This document shows positions 9,582-17,823 of a DNA stretch of 26,385 nt, one piece after another. The position numbers and the translations under genes were made by a program. The notes below the pieces were generated by a model. It saw nothing but the letters and a program-made list of their open reading frames with translations. It made no database searches and was not told the origin of the DNA. Source of the stretch: a virus; IMG/VR virus record IMGVR_UViG_3300049783_000681, positions 1 through 26,385 of that record; one strand, 5' to 3'. How positions within the stretch are numbered: the stretch's first letter is position 1; each line of letters starts with the position of its first letter.

Positions 9582-9584
9582 ATA
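9577..9584 (+). promoter_or_regulatory. T4-type late promoter TATAAATA (exact consensus)
   Basis: The exact T4 late promoter octamer TATAAATA overlaps the stop codon of the third fibre gene and ends 28 bases before the ATG at 9613. A GAGGA ribosome binding site at 9602-9606 lies between the two. This is the best of the three late promoter candidates in the window. Confidence 0.65.
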
Positions 9585-9612
9585 CATTATATACGTAGTT
9601 TGAGGAAATAAC

Positions 9613-10509
9613 ATGGCAGTAGGCGATTTAATCACAGCGGCACGATACAATAACGCACAAGCAAGAGTGGCTGCGATTATGGGAGTCGGCTCAACCACAG
9701 AAGGTTATGGACAAACTTTAAATAGTTCGCAAGTTAGTACAGCACTTACAGTTACAGCGGCACAAGTTAATGCATTATATGCTGATCTTGTAGCTGGCAC
9801 AATACACCAAACTGGGTCAACTCCGACTACTATTGCAGAAATAGTAGTTGGTAATTCCATTGCTGATGCAACAAGTGACAATCCTGATGGTGCAAAGAAA
9901 GGCTTCCAGGACTACGAAGACCTAATTACAATATTTGAAGCAGACCCAGCTAGATTTGCTGTGGCGGCGTCACAGACTACTAACGGTACTGGTGTTACTA
10001 GCACAAGAACTGCCGCCTGGAACACTGATATTGCACACGTAGTAAGAGTTGATTTTACTACAGCTGACGCACGTAGAAATTATTTCAATGCCGGCGGCAC
10101 TATTAAGTTTGAAGCTACTTTAGCAAGCGCCGGAGATGCAAAGTCGAATGATTGGGCCAGTATGTTATCTAACATGGGCACAATAGCAATGGGATACACT
10201 GCAACAACTTCAACTGGTACAGGAACAGTTACTTCGATTGGTAACTTTGATTTAACTTCATCTAATCAAGTACTATTTCGCAAGCCTGGAACAGGTGTTT
10301 ACTCTGCAAACGATTATTATGTTTATGCAAAGGCAAACTCTGCAACACAACTAGAGTTTACACTGCAATTCCAAGAAGAAGCCGCAGGCAATCCAAACTT
10401 TGACGAGCAAGTAAATGGTACACTAGTAAACTCTGTTAAGTTTAAACGCCCAAGCGGATCATATGTAACATTACCAGCACCGAGTTTTGTTACCGTAACT
10501 TCACTTTAA
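9613..10509 (+). CDS. Conserved virion structural protein (298 aa)
   Basis: A 298-residue protein starting MAVGDLITAARYNNAQARVA, with a GAGGA ribosome binding site 6 bases before the ATG and an exact late promoter ahead of it. The N-terminal half looks helical (QVSTALTVTAAQVNALYADL near residues 40-60, then FQDYEDLITIFEADPARF). The rest is Thr/Ser/Asn-rich and probably beta, with FNAGGTIKFEA near residue 160. There are no enzyme motifs, signal peptide or membrane helices. Related proteins sit at the end of the structural block in marine T4-like phages and are annotated only as structural. It closes the virion block in this window: a strong host-type promoter follows directly after its stop. 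Confidence 0.65.
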   Translation: MAVGDLITAARYNNAQARVAAIMGVGSTTEGYGQTLNSSQVSTALTVTAAQVNALYADLVAGTIHQTGSTPTTIAEIVVGNSIADATSDNPDGAKKGFQDYEDLITIFEADPARFAVAASQTTNGTGVTSTRTAAWNTDIAHVVRVDFTTADARRNYFNAGGTIKFEATLASAGDAKSNDWASMLSNMGTIAMGYTATTSTGTGTVTSIGNFDLTSSNQVLFRKPGTGVYSANDYYVYAKANSATQLEFTLQFQEEAAGNPNFDEQVNGTLVNSVKFKRPSGSYVTLPAPSFVTVTSL

Positions 10510-10512
10510 CCA

Positions 10513-10541
10513 TTGACAACACCCGCTTTTTAGTATATACT
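10513..10541 (+). promoter_or_regulatory. Sigma-70 type promoter TTGACA-N17-TATACT
   Basis: The -35 box TTGACA (10513-10518) matches consensus exactly. The -10 box TATACT (10536-10541) differs from TATAAT at one base, and the spacing is 17. The expected start of transcription is near 10548, giving a leader of about 20 bases with an AAGGAG ribosome binding site at 10557-10562, 5 bases before the ATG at 10568. It lies in the only sizeable gap between the virion block and the accessory operon, so it probably drives the operon with host RNA polymerase. Confidence 0.8.
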
Positions 10542-10553
10542 ATATAGTATATA
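10534..10553. repeat. Perfect 20-bp palindrome over the -10 box (possible operator)
   Basis: The sequence TATATACTATATAGTATATA is its own reverse complement and covers the -10 box and the expected start of transcription. A dimeric regulator could bind here and block the promoter. It consists mainly of A and T, so a chance origin or a simple DNA-melting role is possible. No repressor gene is visible nearby. Confidence 0.45.
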
Positions 10554-10567
10554 TTTAAGGAGCAACT

Positions 10568-10903
10568 ATGGACGAACGACTAGAACAAGCATTAGCCGTT
10601 AGTAAAGCGTTAGAAACACATCAAAATCAAAAGAATATTCTACATAAGCAATACAAAGATAATCTAATCTATTACTTTGATGGACAGAAAATTAGCGTAG
10701 ATCTTTCATTAATTGCGTATTGTACAACAAAAACAATGCCAATAGTTATTATTGATGATAATAAGACTCCGGTGCTTATTGATGACATAGAAGAATTTAC
10801 TAAAAAAATAACAGCAATGTACGAAACTGCTTCTCGTAAGTACTTTATGGAGTTCAAAAAGATTAAGTCAAAAAGATCAGTAAAGGAACTTATTGACTTA
10901 TGA
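10568..10903 (+). CDS. Small protein of unknown function (111 aa), first gene of accessory operon
   Basis: I do not recognise a functional domain. The protein starts MDERLEQALAVSKALETHQN, probably an amphipathic helix, followed by a beta-like middle (DNLIYYFDGQKISVDLSLI, residues about 36-54, and PIVIIDDNKTPVLIDDI near 60-76) and a basic helical end (FMEFKKIKSKRSVKELIDL). It has no signal peptide, membrane segment or Cys motif. The ribosome binding site AAGGAG is strong and the sigma-70 promoter lies directly upstream, so it is probably well expressed and early. Its stop overlaps the next ATG (ATGA at 10900), which points to translational coupling with the glycosyltransferase. It could be a small phage regulator or accessory protein, but nothing in the sequence decides this. 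Confidence 0.6.
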   Translation: MDERLEQALAVSKALETHQNQKNILHKQYKDNLIYYFDGQKISVDLSLIAYCTTKTMPIVIIDDNKTPVLIDDIEEFTKKITAMYETASRKYFMEFKKIKSKRSVKELIDL

Positions 10904-11748
10904 CACAAGGCGTACTGTTATTTGCGTATAATTCTAAAAACATGGATTATACAAAGCAAGCTATATATTGTGCTAAACTTATTAAGCAACACCTTGGCAA
11001 AGAGGTTGCACTAGTAACTGATGACGAATCATACCTTAACCGACAATATCCCTTTTACAAAAAATACATAGACCATGTTATTATTACAGGGCATGAAGAT
11101 GCTGTACAAGAGCGAGTGTATAACGATGGGTTGTATCACAGTGATAAACAGCGTTGGTACAATACTAATAGAAGTTCGTGTTTTGAATTATCTCCGTTTG
11201 ATGAAACAATTGTAATAGATACTGATGTTTTAATTTTTAATGACGAGTTAAACAAATGCTTTGGGTCAGCTGAAGATTTCTTAATATCAAAAGACTACAA
11301 TTTTGTAGACATGAAACGAGACTATTCTGAGTTTGATAAAGTATCTGAAACAACATGTGATATGTTTTGGGCGACTGCATTTTATTTTAAGAAAACAGAT
11401 TTCACAACTGTATTTTTTAACCTTATAGAACACATTAAAGAAAACTGGCATTTTTATAGATTAGTTTATGAAATTGCAGAAATTAAGTTTAGAAATGATT
11501 ATGCATTTAGTATTGCTATACATACGTTACGCGGAATGAAAGATGCTACATGGCCGTTACGTGTTCCTGCAAGTATATGGATCACAGTAGATAAAGATAT
11601 CTTATATTCAATTGACGATACTAAGTTAACAGTGTTATTACACAAAGATTATGATTATCAATTAAGTGCAATTAGTGATGCCACTGTACACGTAATGAAT
11701 AAGTTTTCATTAGAGCGGTGCATTGATAAGGTGTTTGAAGATGAGTAA
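10900..11748 (+). CDS. GT-A-like glycosyltransferase (282 aa)
   Basis: A 282-residue protein starting MTQGVLLFAYNSKNMDYTKQ. The N-terminal beta-alpha pattern (GVLLFAYN...AIYCAKLIKQHL...EVALVTDD) fits a nucleotide-sugar binding fold. A DTD motif at residues 107-109 (TIVIDTDVLIF) is the expected metal and nucleotide-sugar binding DxD of GT-A enzymes. The C-terminal third holds several Trp/Tyr residues (FWATAFYFKK, ENWHFYRLVYE) that could form the acceptor site. No signal peptide or membrane anchor is seen, so it acts in the cytoplasm. The next gene encodes a second protein of the same type, and their ends overlap by 8 bases. Donor and acceptor are unknown. The assignment rests on fold pattern and motif only. 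Confidence 0.65.
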   Translation: MTQGVLLFAYNSKNMDYTKQAIYCAKLIKQHLGKEVALVTDDESYLNRQYPFYKKYIDHVIITGHEDAVQERVYNDGLYHSDKQRWYNTNRSSCFELSPFDETIVIDTDVLIFNDELNKCFGSAEDFLISKDYNFVDMKRDYSEFDKVSETTCDMFWATAFYFKKTDFTTVFFNLIEHIKENWHFYRLVYEIAEIKFRNDYAFSIAIHTLRGMKDATWPLRVPASIWITVDKDILYSIDDTKLTVLLHKDYDYQLSAISDATVHVMNKFSLERCIDKVFEDE

Positions 11749-12583
11749 CGGTGTTTGTTTACTAGCGCAAAATAATATCAAGACTGACTATGTCCGGCAA
11801 GCATACGCACTTGCATTAAGTATTGTTGCAAAGTCACCTAATCAAAAAGTAAGCCTTATTACTAATGATCCTGTAAGTGACAAGTATAAAAAGGTATTTG
11901 ATCAAATTATTCCTATTCCGTGGTCAGACGATTGTTCCGACGACAGTGACTGGAAAATTGAAAATAGGTGGAAAGTTTATCACGCAACTCCTTACCGTAA
12001 CACAATGGTATTTGATGTTGATATGTTAGTACTTGAAGACTTAGATATTTACTGGAAACAGCTACAAAAAAATAACGTTGATCACGACATATTATTTACA
12101 ACACAGGTAGTTAATTATCGAAACGAAGTTGTTACTAATAGATATTATAGAAGAACATTTGATGCAAATGATTTACCTAATTTATATTCGGGAATGTATT
12201 ATTTTAAAAAAGCAGAAACAACAAAACAATTTTTTGGGTTGTTAAAAACTGTTATGTGGAACTGGGGCGACTTTTATAAAATTAGTTTAAGTAAGATACC
12301 ACAAGAATGGTGTAGCTTTGATGTGTGTACTGCAATAACTGCAAAGCTATTAGATAGAATGTACACAGTGGGTGATAAGAATAACATACTAGAGTTTACA
12401 CATATGAAAACTCGTTTACAAAATGTACCATTAGGTGAAAAATGGACAGACACCTTGTTTGTTGATTTTAATAGCGATCTTGAATTAATAGTTGGTGGAT
12501 TAAAACAGTCGGGTGTATTTCATTATGTTGAGGACGAGTTTTTAACAGACGGAATAATAAATATTTTAGAGGATGCAGTATGA
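11741..12583 (+). CDS. GT-A-like glycosyltransferase, second copy (280 aa)
   Basis: The ATG at 11741 overlaps the end of the previous gene and is preferred to an in-frame TTG six codons upstream, because the protein then begins MSNGVCLLAQNNIKTDYVRQ, matching the start of its neighbour. The DxD motif is DVD at residues 92-94 (TMVFDVDMLVLED). The shared layout is visible: beta-alpha start, Asp-rich middle, then a Tyr/Phe-rich region (SGMYYFKKAETTKQFF) that parallels ATAFYFKKTDFTTVFF in the other protein. The two are clearly paralogues that have diverged, so they probably add different sugars or act on successive acceptors. The stop overlaps the next start by ATGA at 12580. Confidence 0.65.
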   Translation: MSNGVCLLAQNNIKTDYVRQAYALALSIVAKSPNQKVSLITNDPVSDKYKKVFDQIIPIPWSDDCSDDSDWKIENRWKVYHATPYRNTMVFDVDMLVLEDLDIYWKQLQKNNVDHDILFTTQVVNYRNEVVTNRYYRRTFDANDLPNLYSGMYYFKKAETTKQFFGLLKTVMWNWGDFYKISLSKIPQEWCSFDVCTAITAKLLDRMYTVGDKNNILEFTHMKTRLQNVPLGEKWTDTLFVDFNSDLELIVGGLKQSGVFHYVEDEFLTDGIINILEDAV

Positions 12584-13200
12584 GTTATTATGCATATTAC
12601 AATGAAAAGTTTGAAGTAACAATGATCAGTAATGAGCTTGATAATACTACACATGATATGTTTATTATTATTGACGAAGTTATGTTTTTAGCATTCGCAG
12701 AAGAAAAGATTAACTATTCTAATTATGCAGTAATCGGCGGGAAGCTAACATTAAAAGCAGAGCTTGAATTAGAAAAATATACAGACTCTAGAATTCCAGT
12801 AACACTTACTGACGAAGTATTTGAAAACTGCTTAATGGTAACACAAGATAAAAAAAATAAACATTGGTTTGCACAGTGTTATGTTAGTACAGAAGTTATT
12901 GAAAATTTTGTATTACTACCTAAAGAGCATATTGAAAAAAAGATATTTACATTCTACGTAGTATCAAAGGATAACAGATTTATTTTACTAGACACTATCA
13001 AAGTGCCTGCTAAAAATATTCTAACTAAAAAAGAAAGCTGGCGGCAACATGGATTGCGTGACAACGAAGACGTTGAAGTATTTACATCACCAGCATACAC
13101 TATTGCAGATTTTGATACATCAGTAGTAACACAAGATGTTAGATTACTGTGTCGTAGAGATTTCTTAACGTATCATCATAAAGTAGGAGAGTTGGCATGA
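12580..13200 (+). CDS. Protein of unknown function (206 aa) within glycan operon
   Basis: I do not recognise this protein. It starts MSYYAYYNEKFEVTMISNEL and has a beta-rich first half, two histidines near the end of a long acidic stretch, and a late segment CRRDFLTYHHKVGEL. It has no visible nucleotide-binding loop, signal peptide or membrane helix. It is coupled on both sides by ATGA overlaps (12580 and 13197) between a glycosyltransferase and a glycosyltransferase-like protein, so it is probably translated in fixed proportion to them and may be a partner subunit or acceptor-binding protein. Base composition and codon use look like those of the neighbours. Confidence 0.6.
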   Translation: MSYYAYYNEKFEVTMISNELDNTTHDMFIIIDEVMFLAFAEEKINYSNYAVIGGKLTLKAELELEKYTDSRIPVTLTDEVFENCLMVTQDKKNKHWFAQCYVSTEVIENFVLLPKEHIEKKIFTFYVVSKDNRFILLDTIKVPAKNILTKKESWRQHGLRDNEDVEVFTSPAYTIADFDTSVVTQDVRLLCRRDFLTYHHKVGELA

Positions 13201-14117
13201 AAATTATAGATTATGATATCATTTATTTGAGTTATGATGAACCAAATGCAGAAAAGAATTATGCAGACCTATTAAGCAAAGTGCCTTGGGCAAAGCGTGT
13301 ACATGGTGTAGAAGGCAGTGATGCCGCACACAAAGCATGTGCTAAACTAAGTGAAACAGATCGCTTTATTACAGTAGACGGTGATAATATTATTAATCCT
13401 GACTTCTTAGGACAGGAACTTGACTTTGACGAACATACTGATTTAGAACATAGTGTAATTAGTTGGTGCGGCAGGAACATAATTAACGGATTAATGTACG
13501 GCAATGGTGGATTAAAATGTTGGCCAAAGCAGTATGTGTTAGATATGAAAACACATGAAAATGCAGAAGCAAACAATCCGCATGCACAAGTTGACTTTTG
13601 CTGGGATCTAAAATACATACAGCAAAACAGTTGGTATAGCGATGTGCATAATAATGAAACTGCACTACAAGCATGGAGGGCAGGTTTCCGTGAAGGTGTT
13701 AAAATGTCATTAGATCAAGGAGTGCGACCAACTAAAGAAGCGTTCTTACAAGGCCATTGGAAAAACTTGCAAAGATTGTGGGTGTGGTTAATGGCAGGCG
13801 CTGATGTGGAAAATGGACTATGGGCTATTTATGGTGCTCGAGAAGGATTGTACATGACAATGTGTACAGATTGGGATTATGTACAAGTTAGAGATTTTGA
13901 ATATTTAAACGAGTACTGGAATAAAACAGTTAGTGTATATATAAATGACGACAACTTGTTAGAATCAATTCAGCGGTTAGGTAACAGTCTTATTGATGAA
14001 TTAGAAATACCTATTGCTGAAAATCCTTTAGATGCACAACAAAGTAAGTTCTTTAAAGCAGTTTACCAAAACCCAAGTAGAAACAGCAGAAAACAATTTG
14101 TGATCGATCCTGAATGA
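13197..14117 (+). CDS. Glycosyltransferase-like protein of marine phage type (306 aa)
   Basis: It starts MKIIDYDIIYLSYDEPNAEK, a beta strand and turn followed by WAKRVHGVEG and a helix (AHKACAKL), then ITVDGDNIINPDF with a DGD motif at residues 61-63 in the place of the DxD of GT-A enzymes. NGLMYGNGGLKCWPK (residues about 99-113) is also found in the paralogue at 24554 (NGLVYGNGGIKLFPR). A Trp-rich C-terminal half follows (WKNLQRLWVWLMAGADVENG). Related proteins occur in marine T4-like phages without known substrates. The conserved DxD, the opening strand and the location among sugar genes suggest glycosyl transfer, but it could be an inactive or non-sugar nucleotidyl enzyme. The next gene starts after a 36-base gap that contains no promoter I can support. 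Confidence 0.6.
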   Translation: MKIIDYDIIYLSYDEPNAEKNYADLLSKVPWAKRVHGVEGSDAAHKACAKLSETDRFITVDGDNIINPDFLGQELDFDEHTDLEHSVISWCGRNIINGLMYGNGGLKCWPKQYVLDMKTHENAEANNPHAQVDFCWDLKYIQQNSWYSDVHNNETALQAWRAGFREGVKMSLDQGVRPTKEAFLQGHWKNLQRLWVWLMAGADVENGLWAIYGAREGLYMTMCTDWDYVQVRDFEYLNEYWNKTVSVYINDDNLLESIQRLGNSLIDELEIPIAENPLDAQQSKFFKAVYQNPSRNSRKQFVIDPE

Positions 14118-14153
14118 GCAATGAATAACACTATACAGATAAAGAATAATTAA

Positions 14154-15725
14154 ATGAAAAAAAATGATATTAAGTTACTTAAAGACAAAAATGGTGAGTT
14201 AACTAGTGACCCTTCAAATGTTGAAAATGTAAATAAGTTGTTAAACAACAAAGGCTGCGGCTTTTGTCTTGCAAAGTTTACACAAGTAACTATGCACTTA
14301 GGCACCGGCTATATGCATAGTTGTCATCACCCTAAAATGCATAAAATACCCTTAGACGAATTACAAGAGGACTATCGTGCATTATTTAATACTAAGCATC
14401 TAAAAAAAGCTCGAAAACAAATGCTTACTAATCAAAAACCTTCTGAATGTGATTATTGCTGGAGAATTGAAGATGACGGCAATCTCAGCGATCGTAGTTT
14501 TAAAAGTATGAAACCATGGGCACTTGATCGGCATGATGAAATTATAGAGTCGACTGGTGACGAAAATATAACTCCTACGTATTTAGAAGTTAGCTTTAGT
14601 AATGCATGCAACATGAGTTGTTTATATTGCGGTCCTCAGTTTAGTAGTAAGTGGGTTGAAGACCTTAAACAAAAAGGTCCAATGAAAGTTTTAGAAGGAT
14701 TGGGCGAAAATGAACGCTGGGTTCAAGGTTGGCAGGATCTTGATACATTAAACTATAAAAATAGAGAAGAAAATCCGTATGTTGAAGCATTTTGGAAATG
14801 GTTTCCTGAAATATACTCTAGTTTAGAAACATATAGAATTACTGGCGGAGAACCTTTAATGTCAAAGGAAACTTTTCGCAGTATGGATTGGATAGCAGAA
14901 AATCCAAATGAAAAACTTGATTTTTCAATAAACACTAATTTAGGTGTGCCTGACAAGTTATGGCAAAAGTTTATTGAAAAACTTAAAAAAATAAAAAATA
15001 ATAAAGTTAAAGGCGTTACAATATTTACAAGTTGCGAAGCATGGGGCAAACGTGCTGAGTATATACGTCGAGGATTAGATTTTGAATTATTTAAAACAAG
15101 GTACGAAGAACTTGCAAGTTTAGGAAATGTTAAAGTAGTTGTTATGGCAGCATACAATGTATTAAGTATTTCAAGTTTTCAACAATTCCTAGAATGGCAA
15201 CTTGAAATGAAAAAGAAATACAATTTTAATAGTGCTGTGTTATGGTGGGAAGATAATGTTCCGTTTAAATTTCGTGAAGGACCTAGTAATGTTGAGCTAA
15301 AGAAAAACTCACCGTCCCATATCTTACCATTAGGTATCGATATACCTTATGTTAGACATCCACGATTTTTGGATGCACAAATATCTACAGATCAACTAGT
15401 ACAAGATTTTATGATTCCAACAATGAATTATATGGCAAATAATACTGTTGATAATAAGTGGATGATGCATACTTCGTTTGAACTTAATGAAATGTATAAG
15501 TTAAAACAAATCACAGACCATAGAATGTCAATAACACATTCAATTGAGCCAAATACTCCACATCATTATAAAACTATCATTATGCCTAGAGCAGAGCTTT
15601 ATGACTTCCTTAATGTTAAAGACTCTCGTGACGGAACTAATTTCCTAGAAACTTTTCCTGAAATGGCAAAATTTTACGAAGAATGTAGATTAGCTAAAGA
15701 AATAGTAAGATCTAAAATAGCATGA
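14154..15725 (+). CDS. Radical SAM enzyme with N-terminal twitch/SPASM-like Cys domain (523 aa)
   Basis: The radical SAM cluster motif CX3CX2C is at C152, C156 and C159 (SNACNMSCLYCG) and the GGEP motif at 231-234 (RITGGEPLM), so it cleaves S-adenosylmethionine to start radical chemistry. Before the core there is a second Cys set (C35, C38, C57, C99, C102, with SCHHP and CDYCWR), which fits an auxiliary iron-sulfur cluster. This corresponds to the twitch or SPASM type, but it is placed on the N-terminal side. The C-terminal 150 residues have no known domain. It is strongly similar to the gene at 21000 (shared HKIPL, NTKH, TSCEA-GK-AEYIR-GLD). The substrate is unknown; twitch enzymes include BtrN, a sugar-ring dehydrogenase, and SPASM enzymes often modify peptides. 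It lies between sugar genes. Confidence 0.82.
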   Translation: MKKNDIKLLKDKNGELTSDPSNVENVNKLLNNKGCGFCLAKFTQVTMHLGTGYMHSCHHPKMHKIPLDELQEDYRALFNTKHLKKARKQMLTNQKPSECDYCWRIEDDGNLSDRSFKSMKPWALDRHDEIIESTGDENITPTYLEVSFSNACNMSCLYCGPQFSSKWVEDLKQKGPMKVLEGLGENERWVQGWQDLDTLNYKNREENPYVEAFWKWFPEIYSSLETYRITGGEPLMSKETFRSMDWIAENPNEKLDFSINTNLGVPDKLWQKFIEKLKKIKNNKVKGVTIFTSCEAWGKRAEYIRRGLDFELFKTRYEELASLGNVKVVVMAAYNVLSISSFQQFLEWQLEMKKKYNFNSAVLWWEDNVPFKFREGPSNVELKKNSPSHILPLGIDIPYVRHPRFLDAQISTDQLVQDFMIPTMNYMANNTVDNKWMMHTSFELNEMYKLKQITDHRMSITHSIEPNTPHHYKTIIMPRAELYDFLNVKDSRDGTNFLETFPEMAKFYEECRLAKEIVRSKIA

Positions 15726-16945
15726 TACAACTAGCACATGACTGGATAGGACCAAGCGGCCCTTGGCCAAACGGTCAGAGTCTAGATTTACTAACGTCTC
15801 CTAAGAATTACGAAGATTCTCACTATTCTATTACTAATACCGTCTATAATCTTGAAAGTAAAAGACATCCGTACACTTATTCTAAACTACATGCAATTTT
15901 AGGCAAGAATATAACGCACAGCCACATTCTTGATTGTAACAACAAATTTATATATGAACTAACTCCGTTGCTTAAACCTTATCAATGGACTAGTAATGCA
16001 TTTGATAATGTAAGTGCAGTAGCAATACAAGCACAACAAGCCGGCAAGTGTTTGTTTGTTATTAATGATATGAACGAAGGTTATTCAAACAACACATATA
16101 ACTTTTTTAAAAACTTACACGAGCAACTTGATAAATTTAAATTAGCCCCAGCTAACATATTGTACATCACAATGAATTCTGTTGCAGAGAATGAGTATGC
16201 TAAGTGGACAAAATTAAATAATGTAACTTGTACAATCAATATATCTACAGTTTATTTGTACGAGTCTGTTGATAGTGTTAATGATAGTATTGGTGTTCCT
16301 ACAAAGCATTTTATATGTCTAAATAGACAACCAAATCCATTACGGCAGTGTTTAGTCTATGTGTTATGGCAACGAAATTTATTACAATACGGTCATATTA
16401 GTATGCCAGGTGTAAATGAACTGTTAGATTTTAATTTTGATAAAACTAATCTTCAATTATTTAATATAGATGATAGTCGCTGGCAAGAATTTTTAGACAC
16501 ACTTCCTTATATTGCAGATGGAAGAAGTTTTACAGAACAAACATGTAGTACCAATTCAATAACAGATTTTTATTACGATAGTGTATATAGTATTGTTACA
16601 GAAAATACTATAGGTGAAAAAGATTGCATAAAGTTATCTGAAAAAACATTTAGGAGTTTAGGTAATTATTGTTTGCCGTTACATATGTATAGCAAGGGAA
16701 CCGGACAACAACTTGCTAGATTAGGGTATAAATTAGATTGCAAAGAGTATGATAACATAGTAGACGATACTACACGCTTTTGGGCGTTGATTAATAAAAT
16801 AGAAAAGATTTGTCAAATAAATATTAATACACTACACAATCAAACTAAACAAATGCGATTAGATAATAGACAAAATATTATTAATCGAAAATCACAGTCG
16901 ATCAACCAAACACGGGATTTTATTTATAAATGGCTAGGTACCTAG
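15722..16945 (+). CDS. Probable GT-B-type glycosyltransferase (407 aa)
   Basis: The ATG overlaps the upstream stop (ATGA). Two features resemble the C-terminal part of GT-B glycosyltransferases of the fucosyltransferase type: HFICLNRQPNPLRQCL near residues 196-211 (an R-rich segment of the kind that binds a nucleotide sugar) and VTENT...LSEKTFRSLGNYCLPL near 295-320, where the SEKTF-P pattern fits an acceptor/donor loop, followed by a helix with LARLGYKLD. The first 190 residues are unlike any family I know (MIQLAHDWIGPSGPWPNG at the start). No DxD motif or membrane segment is seen. The downstream ATG overlaps its end by 16 bases. Assignment is from pattern only; it could also be another nucleotide-sugar dependent protein. 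Confidence 0.5.
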   Translation: MIQLAHDWIGPSGPWPNGQSLDLLTSPKNYEDSHYSITNTVYNLESKRHPYTYSKLHAILGKNITHSHILDCNNKFIYELTPLLKPYQWTSNAFDNVSAVAIQAQQAGKCLFVINDMNEGYSNNTYNFFKNLHEQLDKFKLAPANILYITMNSVAENEYAKWTKLNNVTCTINISTVYLYESVDSVNDSIGVPTKHFICLNRQPNPLRQCLVYVLWQRNLLQYGHISMPGVNELLDFNFDKTNLQLFNIDDSRWQEFLDTLPYIADGRSFTEQTCSTNSITDFYYDSVYSIVTENTIGEKDCIKLSEKTFRSLGNYCLPLHMYSKGTGQQLARLGYKLDCKEYDNIVDDTTRFWALINKIEKICQININTLHNQTKQMRLDNRQNIINRKSQSINQTRDFIYKWLGT

Positions 16946-17823
16946 TAAGCGGCAGCAGTGGATTTTTAGGATCTGAACTAGCACATCGATTATCTGCGCA
17001 AGGGCATACAGTTGTCGGTGTAGATATAGTTCCAGGCATCTATACTACACACGTTCAATCTATCCATAGTTTTGATATAACAATAGTATATGATGCAATA
17101 TTCCATTTTGCCGCATATGTAAAAGGAAGAGAGGCTATCGAACGCAATTTCTTGACAATTGCAAAAAATATTGAACTTGACAGAATAGTTTTAGAAAAAG
17201 TATTAAAGTGTCCTCCTAAACAATTTATATATCCAAGTAGTAGTGCAGTATATCCTACTACGTATCAACAGGAAGTACATCGCTCTTTATGTGAAACTGA
17301 TATTGATTTTTCTAAAAATAATATTGGAGTAAGTGATCATTTGTATGGCTGGTCAAAATTAACTACTGAGCGAATGCTGTGGGAACTGCGTAATACTATT
17401 GATACTAAAATCTCAATAATTCGTCCTTTTAGCGGCTATGGGGCTAAACAAAGTTTAGACTACCCTATGCCTAATCTTATTAACATTGTAAAAAATAATC
17501 CAAATAATATTGAAGTCTGGGGGACAGGTAAACAAACAAGAGACTTTGTTTATATAGATGATATACTTGATACACTAGAATGGTGTTTAACGGACACTGA
17601 CCAATATAGAGTAGTTAATATAGGTACAGGCATTGCTACTAGCTTTGTTGACGTTATAACTTTAGCACATCAACTAATATACAATACACCTGTGCTAGAT
17701 ATTACATGTGTATTAGAAAAACCAGTCGGCGTACTAAATCGATATTGCGATAATACACTTCAAAAACAGTTAGGCATTTATCCTAAAATATCTCTAGAGC
17801 AAGGGATAAAATTAATGCTATGA
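16930..17823 (+). CDS. NAD-dependent sugar epimerase/dehydratase, extended SDR family (297 aa)
   Basis: A typical extended short-chain dehydrogenase. The dinucleotide-binding loop GSSGFLG lies at residues 8-14, the Ser triad region at 103-105 (PSSSAVYP), and the catalytic YGWSK with Y139 and K143. RPFSGYG follows, then VWGTGKQTRDFVYIDDI, which is typical of nucleotide-sugar epimerases (UDP-glucose 4-epimerase, GDP-mannose epimerase and CDP-sugar relatives). The length is slightly short but complete. It likely interconverts or dehydrates a nucleotide sugar in the cytoplasm and supplies a donor for the glycosyltransferases in the operon. The exact substrate cannot be read from the motifs. There is a 16-base overlap with the upstream gene and ATGA coupling to the B12 radical SAM gene. 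Confidence 0.9.
   Translation: MARYLVSGSSGFLGSELAHRLSAQGHTVVGVDIVPGIYTTHVQSIHSFDITIVYDAIFHFAAYVKGREAIERNFLTIAKNIELDRIVLEKVLKCPPKQFIYPSSSAVYPTTYQQEVHRSLCETDIDFSKNNIGVSDHLYGWSKLTTERMLWELRNTIDTKISIIRPFSGYGAKQSLDYPMPNLINIVKNNPNNIEVWGTGKQTRDFVYIDDILDTLEWCLTDTDQYRVVNIGTGIATSFVDVITLAHQLIYNTPVLDITCVLEKPVGVLNRYCDNTLQKQLGIYPKISLEQGIKLML

Noticed and set aside
12556-12563. AATAAATA octamer before the 206-aa gene
   Set aside because: It matches the late promoter form but lies inside a glycosyltransferase gene of the host-promoter operon, and such octamers are expected by chance in A+T-rich coding DNA.
14118-14153. Promoter or small gene in the 36-base gap before the first radical SAM gene
   Set aside because: There is no paired -35 and -10 box, no late octamer, and only a 10-codon frame without support.
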